Of a stretch of DNA of 64,000 nt, positions 58,301-64,000 are shown piece after piece; the stretch's first letter is position 1; every line of letters begins with the position of its first letter. Below the pieces are notes generated by a model that worked only from the letters and a program-made list of their open reading frames with translations, made no database searches and was not told where the DNA came from. This DNA is from Haliclona indistincta (lineage: Eukaryota; Porifera; Demospongiae; Haplosclerida; Chalinidae). The position numbers and the translations under genes are program-made. The DNA is taken from assembly GCA_964017065.1 (NCBI GenBank), contig OZ024791.1:7572384-7636383 (forward strand). Reading direction: 5' to 3'.

Positions 58301-60258
58301 CCCTAGCTCAGTCAGACTGACTGGCTGTCACTGATACCAATAACAACAATAGCAAGGAAAATAAATGAGATCACTTTACCCCAGTACTACTGTCTATGGG
58401 GCATCCAAACAATTTGCCTGGTTACCATAAAAACTTGTCAGCGGTTGAAACAGATGCAAGCCTCATTACCAGTACAACTGCTTGCCCCATGCAGGGCTAG
58501 TACCGCAACATGGTGGAGGGTGTTTTAGTGCAAAAGAGGAACATAACTTCAATAACACAACGCAAAACCCGCAGAGGGCAAGCGATATCTGAAAACCACT
58601 GATGCAATGTATAGAGCAACCCACAGCGAGCACAACTAATGGTTTTAATGACAGAGAACAAACGAATGCATTACCACACGAGTAGCTGTATATTACTTTT
58701 GGGTCATATGCAGTCACAGCCATCTTAGCATGAACACCCACACACCACAAGATTCCATTGTCTACAGTGCTTTCTATAACCGAAGATGAAGGTGAATTCA
58801 AGCGTGACACCTCTGAAGCTCTTTGAAGCTGAGTAGATCAAAGGACCAGACCAGGAAACACCACTTTGTTTCCTGACCGATCACCTGTTTCCCCACTCAC
58901 GGGGCTATAAGACTGTTTGATCTCGGAGTACAGTAAACAAGTTGCGTTTCAAGATTATTTCTCCACTCACCACAGACTGGGGAGATTGGCTACTACAGAG
59001 AGTGAACTTAACTACTTTCGTTATTGAGCACGACATTGATTTAATCATTCCACCTGCATCATGTATGAGACCTAAGTCACAAGAGTAAAGTGCAGCTGTT
59101 TGCTATATAAAATTCTCACTCTACGCCATATAGAGTATGTCCTATTGTCCTGCACTGGACTAATCTCTACACATTGAGTCACAGTAGGAAGATAGTGTTA
59201 ATGTTATTCAACTGACCAAGCAAACCATATAACACCCTCCTAACATCCTGACCAGAGTGACTACTGATTTCTCAGGTAACTAGAAGGAAGTGCTGTACAA
59301 TGACAACGAATTCTTCTGTTCCCACACCACAGATGACCTTACGAATATACCATTACAATAACAAGATGCGCAATTGTGCTTTGGTCACATAGTTTTGCAT
59401 AGAAATAATCCAAACACTACTTCACTCAAACTTTAGTTCATATACATTAGGTATGCTTTGATGAAGAAGAGATAATCCTGCAGGCCTGCCTGCATGCTTG
59501 CACGCTCTCCTTGCAATTGACACAGCATGTGCAGCCCATTGCAGTATAGATAGCGCAATATGAAAGAAGAAATTGGACACCAACCTCTGGCATTTAAAAA
59601 AGCAACCACTGTTGCACAAAATTGCATAAGAGTTGTCATTACACAGTGCACTTTATAAAATCACCCCATGTTAACACATGATGCATGCTGGATGCGGAAC
59701 GCTTTCGTTCTAGTTGGAAGTCAACTGCTTTGCTCTTTCTTTAGCTATTTGCCCAAAACATTATCATTACACTACTGAATTACACATTGTCCAAGTGCCC
59801 TCCCACAGTTGCGATACATTATTCTAAGGTGGACACCAAAGGAAACAATCTCACACCAATCTCACATCACACCAATCTCACCAATCTCACACCAATCTCC
59901 CATCTAAGGTGGACACACACCAAAGGAAACAATCTCAGGAATGCAGAAAGTGTGAAAATGAATAAAACCTGGATACATCAAAGCTCACCATCGACAGTCT
60001 TGTCCAAACCAAGCTTCTGCCAATATTGTCAGCTACCACATCAAGCTGCAGGAAATACACATACATTGACACATTATGATAAGCACTGAATTTGGGTAGG
60101 CTTCAAATTATGCTTTGAGCCTTAGCAAACTCAAAATGTTCTGCTACCTGCTGCATGTGGTGTGTGTACTCTCTCTTTCTTGGTCACACACGGTTTACTC
60201 ACCCAGGCACCGAAACTGGAACACTGCCTTAGTTTTCTAGCAATCCAGCCATCAACAC
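52311..60258 (-). CDS. CDP-alcohol phosphatidyltransferase (3' five exons; 5' end not found)
   Basis: Minus-strand exons 60258-60203, 60045-59989, 58159-58039, 54197-54028, 52400-52311, with consistent phases. Joined, the first two exons give the family signature DG-x2-AR-x8-G-x3-D-x3-D exactly: DGWIARK, then SSFGAW, then LDVVADN across the exon junction. This is the CDP-alcohol phosphotransferase active site that binds two metal ions and the CDP-lipid. The following exons hold hydrophobic helices (GALVIAGLHFLPVLLYV; LLAAIIVLAVGRCLCLAVELW) and a charged tail ending KPEDA. Spacing after the motif is similar to phosphatidylinositol synthase, but subfamily and alcohol substrate are unproven. About 60 N-terminal residues should precede. 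A possible preceding exon ends at 60323 (…CLAIV, 64-nt intron, phase 1), and I rate it low. Confidence 0.8.
53573..54004. repeat. Tandem duplication of about 215 bp
   Basis: Copy 1 (53573-53789) and copy 2 (53790-54004) both begin CACCCCCACGCTATACTTAG and end near AATGACTA, with scattered substitutions and small indels. It lies in the last intron of the phosphatidyltransferase gene, 23 bp before (on the minus strand, just after) an exon end. Confidence 0.8.
54738..54885. mobile_element. Truncated CAGTGAAACC MITE
   Basis: Left end CAGTGAAACCTGCTTAA with TA before it. The right end shows the inner TAGTCTTTAAGACAG but lacks the final GGTTTCACTG, so about ten bases of the right end are lost. Same family as 51292. 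Confidence 0.6.
57635..57757. repeat. Two-copy minisatellite of about 65 bp
   Basis: GCGCCTAAAATTC... and GCACCTGAAATTC... units each run to AAGGCGGCT or AGGGCGGCT, with substitutions. In the large intron of the phosphatidyltransferase gene. Confidence 0.65.
59825..59936. repeat. ACCAATCTC tandem repeat with duplicated flank
   Basis: Several CACACCAATCTC units, and the block TAAGGTGGACACC...AAAGGAAACAATCTC present on both sides. Lies 53 bases from the catalytic LDVVAD exon. Confidence 0.7.
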
Positions 60259-60476
60259 CTGGCAGCCAAGAGATGAACAACATAGTCAAATATTAACACC
60301 AAACATAATCACAAAATACCACCAACAATAGCAAGGCAACCAGACACACACGCCAGAGTCAAATTACCAAGCATCCCAGCAATTTCGCACTCACACATAT
60401 CAAATGAAACGCTCGTGATCCCTTAATCAAGTTACCAATATTACCATAGCGACAGCTAGCAAACATGATGATGAGT

Positions 60477-60502
60477 ACACACGCACACACACACACACAC
60501 AC
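60477..60502. repeat. (CA)n microsatellite
   Basis: ACAC run of about 26 bases interrupted by one G. Confidence 0.85.
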
Positions 60503-60983
60503 AACCATAGAAGCTAAACACGACTTGAAAATTCCTGTGGAAGTCATGGGCTGGGACTATTATGATAATTCAAAGATGTGAAATGGGCTGGTAATCAAAG
60601 ATGTGAAACCTATCAAGTGCAGCAACATTGCTCTTACAACAGATAGTATGGATACAAGCAAGATATGTGTTAATAACTAATAATACCAACAAAGCCAAGG
60701 TTATGGTAAGGCAAATGGATCAATTGTATGACACTCACTCACTAGAAATACCAGAGGTTTGATAACAACCATCCATTACCAAAACAACATCTTCCTGAGA
60801 CAAAAGGAATCGCTAAAAATCCATTTAAAAAATTCCGCCCACTAGCTAAATAGCATGCGTGTATAAGTAATTCCACTTAGCGCTGACCATCCAAAAGCAC
60901 TTGTATTGTGTAGAGGGATAGGAAGAGGTACCATTTGTTCCAAAACAACCAGCTAGCTAGAATGAGTGATAACCTGATGTAGC

Positions 60984-60984
<1 letters not shown>

Positions 60985-61066
<82 letters not shown>

Positions 61067-61077
61067 GGAGGGAGGGA

Positions 61078-61137
<60 letters not shown>

Positions 61138-61140
61138 GAG
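60985..61140. repeat. (GA)n microsatellite, about 156 bp
   Basis: Nearly uninterrupted GA dinucleotides with a few G-run and T interruptions near 61063-61092. Likely length-polymorphic. It creates an artefactual Ser/Leu frame on the minus strand. Confidence 0.95.
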
Positions 61141-64000
61141 TGAGTTTAGTGAGTAAATGAGTGTGTGAGTGTACGTGAGTAAGTGTGATTGTATTACAGT
61201 ACCTGTCCATTATTTTAACCACCCTTCATCTGAACCACAATACAAACACTCCAAAATTGTCTGAACTTGAAACATAACCAAATTAAGCATCCTGTACTTA
61301 CACATATAGAATTGACCTCCACAATGACAGCATATTTTTCCAATGTGTCAGTCACATATGCGCACAGGCTCAATTTCTTGTGAATAATCAATGATGATCA
61401 CGATTGCTCACTTGTGTTGCATGGTTGGAATGTGTGTAGTGCCCGTTTCACAGCACCAAACCAACACACAATCTGTTAGTATGTTGTTCTACAGCAATAC
61501 ATTTTAGTAAACTGGTCACCACTAGAATTCTGTTGTACGTTTGACTGTTGTTACTGTTTGGTGCTCTAGTTAAAGAGGAAATGTTATTAAATTTTTCCAG
61601 GCAACGAGTACGATATAGCTCCTTAAGAAACATCTTTCACTATAAAATACCAACAACAAATAGACTGAGGGTGGTGGGTAGAAGGAAAAATGAAGTGTTT
61701 TTCAGTGCTGCCTACACACTAGCTAAGATGCTGCTTTTGCTTAGATGTGTCTAAATCGAGGTTTCAGTATCATTTTGAGGTGGGGATGAAACACTAATCA
61801 AACCAGGCAGTAGTAGAGACACTCTTGCTGTCAGTATCGCGTGTCCAATGGCATGTGTGGGTGTCCATTAGTTAAAATCACATGTAAATGACAGGAACGC
61901 CTTACAACATATTCTTAACCCTTCACAAGCGTCAGATAACACGTAACTTTGTCTCACACATGCTGTTTTGACCAAAGAAGCGACATTTGTTGCTCCAGTG
62001 AGTGTGATTCTAGCACACGGCAGTTGGTTGATCATCAAGTGGGCATGACTAACTGCACTCGTCATTGACAACAAGCCCGCACGTTGTGCAAGTTGATTTT
62101 GCGTATTTAATGCGCAGAAACAGAGGCTAGAATTGCTGTCCGCACTTGGAGGGTTAAGCATCACTTTAAGGACGTTTGTCGAAAAGGTTTGTGACACAAA
62201 ACCATGAAACATTGCTCATTATTGTTTTCTTGGAACACATCACCATTGTGTGGCGATGTGGTGCATTAATGCAGCATGGACGGATTAATTATTGGTTATT
62301 TTAGTAGTTAATATAATTACCATTCAATATTTTCACGAGGTTAACCACACGTGAATTATTGACCACTAAGCAAAGCTTCCCTCTCTATTTATTACAGCAT
62401 TGGGAACCAATACTCCTAGCACGACACAAGAGACAGAAAGTGAACTATTCCAATAGAGTGTTTTAAAACACAACCAACTTGTGTGAATTGGTGAAATGAA
62501 CAGGTGACACCCACTGGATCCTCATGTTGCACCTCAGAGCATTTCATTCGATTTTCCAAAGCACAAACAAGCTATAATAACAATAGCATAACAGCACTAT
62601 GTGTGCACACACTGGGCCTGTGATCACACACAAGTGCCTTTCCCGTGCCAGATTGAGCAACTCTCCAAATGAACAACAGTTGATGATAGGTATATTTTAA
62701 CACACACACAGCAGAACACTTCAATCTAAAACTAACACCATTTATATAACACAGAAACACTGTCATTTAACATGCACAGATTGCAGTACTTGACGTAGTT
62801 GTATTGGTTGGCTGACTACAGGCATGTACATGAGTAAACACAGCATGTGGAATACTAGGAACTGTTGTACCTCCTGTAGAGACAGCCACTATGCCTCCAC
62901 TAGCATGCTCAGGACATTTGGTCTTTTAGACATCTACACATTAACAAAGGCAGTATATTCGATCAGAAGAAGTCTTTACAAAAAATACTTAAATAGAGAG
63001 AGTACTATAGCAGGGCATTGTGAATTCATTAACAGGTGTGAACATTCAATTCCTAATGTTTCCTTGAGTGTTAGCACTCCATAAAGCACCTAGCTTGTTA
63101 CCTCCTATTTCCTACAGTCACTATCAGGTGTCTGGTGTGACCTACAAGTGCAAAACACCATCTTGACACGATCAGAGTGGACAAAGGCAGCAATTTCCTT
63201 GTTCAAAGTGTCAGACAAATACCACCACAACAGACATTATACATCCACAAAAACAAAAAGACACTGAGCACTGAAAGGACAACCTACTTGAGATAATTCA
63301 ATTCTACCATCTAATGACTGTATCTACAATTGGATTCAAAAATCCTCAAATTGAATATGATACTAATTTCACCAATAATCCCACACAATGTGTTCAATAG
63401 GTCCTTGAGCAGAGTGACTCAAGCCAATTCGATGTATCTTTTGGAACGAATTTCCTCCCCAAAATGATACCTCGATTCTCCTAATCCAAAACAAATCGGC
63501 AGTTATATCGAAAACTACAGTCCCTCAGGATTGTAACAGCTAGCTTAATGCTGGCAACAGCTGCTCTATGCTGATTATAAAAAAAGCTTTAGAGAAAACA
63601 CAGTTCGATCAAGCAAGGGACAAATTAATGTGTATGTGTGTACGCTTTCGAATATCAACAATTCATACGCACATTGTGTATTGATTTGAAATAGAGGAAT
63701 TTAACGCCACAAACAGTTGACGTGTGCTCAACAACCAACGTAATCAAACAGTAGTTTATCCAACCACACAATCACAAATACTGAACTGACAAAACTGTGA
63801 ACACCACACTACTACTACAGTAGACTACAACTGGACACTGCACTGTTCAATTGCCGTACTAAAGAAACAATGAGTGCTTATATTAGCCAATAATACCTAG
63901 GTACCTTAAGCCTGTATATTGCTATAAGGTTGTATCCCATACTAAATGCCGTTATAAGCTTATATCTTATACTATAGGGTGCTATAAGCTTGTATCTCAT

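Larger units (their letters stand above)
60259..64000. other. 3.7 kb without a supported gene; probable upstream part of the phosphatidyltransferase gene
   Basis: Contains the two microsatellites listed separately. The first exon(s) of the minus-strand phosphatidyltransferase should lie here or beyond the window, but I could not place them securely. Open frames such as 61868-62212 (-) have no recognisable content. Confidence 0.4.

Noticed and set aside
58466..58810. 114-codon minus-strand frame with hydrophobic segments
   Set aside because: Tested as the missing motif exon. The true LD-x3-D exon is at 59989-60045 and fits exactly, so this frame is unneeded.
60323..60420. Possible preceding exon of the phosphatidyltransferase ending at 60323
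   Set aside because: Phase and intron length fit, but the acceptor is weak and the residues before DG do not match the usual D-x2-DG spacing. Kept only as a note.
60953..61222. 89-codon Ser/Leu repeat protein on the minus strand
   Set aside because: It is only the (GA)n microsatellite read in frame.
1..64000. CRISPR array, bacterial operon or tRNA genes
   Set aside because: No regularly spaced direct repeats, ribosome-binding-site operons or tRNA-like cloverleaf sequences were noticed; the gene structure is eukaryotic.

Overview
The window looks like nuclear DNA of an early-branching animal, most likely a demosponge (inference). The reasons are animal-type genes (KSR, SLC12A9, ROGDI, INO80B), a family of DNase-I-like nucleases expanded in tandem, very short canonical GT-AG introns (mostly 45-64 nt where no transposon has inserted), tightly packed genes in alternating orientation, and many small inverted-repeat transposons. 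I rebuilt gene models by hand. In every multi-exon model the splice phases close without a stop, and several predicted lengths match the human orthologue closely (ROGDI 287 aa in both; SLC12A9 922 against 914; DHX37 1200 against 1157).

Region 1 (1-13,000) is a birth-and-death cluster of endonuclease/exonuclease/phosphatase (EEP) genes. Four copies have long open frames (about 118-1323, 3332-5417, 8293-9804, 11726-12688). At least five broken pieces lie between them. The nuclease core is conserved but the N-termini differ: a nine-cysteine CXC-like module, a coiled coil built of 7-residue repeats, or a short leader. Their 3' flanks are duplicated. One relic has been cleanly split by a 608-bp transposon, and a second, 562-bp element has a perfect 9-bp target duplication.

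Region 2 (13,000-24,600) holds a near-perfect 117-bp inverted repeat; SLC12A9 (+, 28 exons); ROGDI (-, 10 exons); a short-chain dehydrogenase (+) that starts 46 bp from ROGDI; a probable 62-aa two-exon gene (-); an unusual CARD-like/transmembrane/coiled-coil/MATH protein (+); and ribosomal protein RPL23A (+).

Region 3 (24,900-45,100) holds KSR (-, 17 exons, a pseudokinase scaffold of the Ras/MAPK pathway), DHX37 (+, 29 exons, a DEAH RNA helicase for ribosome biogenesis) and an unrecognised 501-aa gene (-). KSR and DHX37 share a 413-bp divergent promoter.

Region 4 (45,200-64,000) holds INO80B (+, 9 exons, with introns swollen by transposons) and a CDP-alcohol phosphatidyltransferase (-). The 3' five exons of the latter are clear and its 5' end was not found. 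The last 3.7 kb shows only microsatellites and no supported gene.

The genes do not form one pathway. The order alternates between divergent pairs sharing a promoter (ROGDI/SDR, 62-aa gene/CARD-MATH, KSR/DHX37, 501-aa gene/INO80B) and convergent pairs with ends tens to hundreds of bases apart. Family assignments rest on recognising the sequences; no database search was run.
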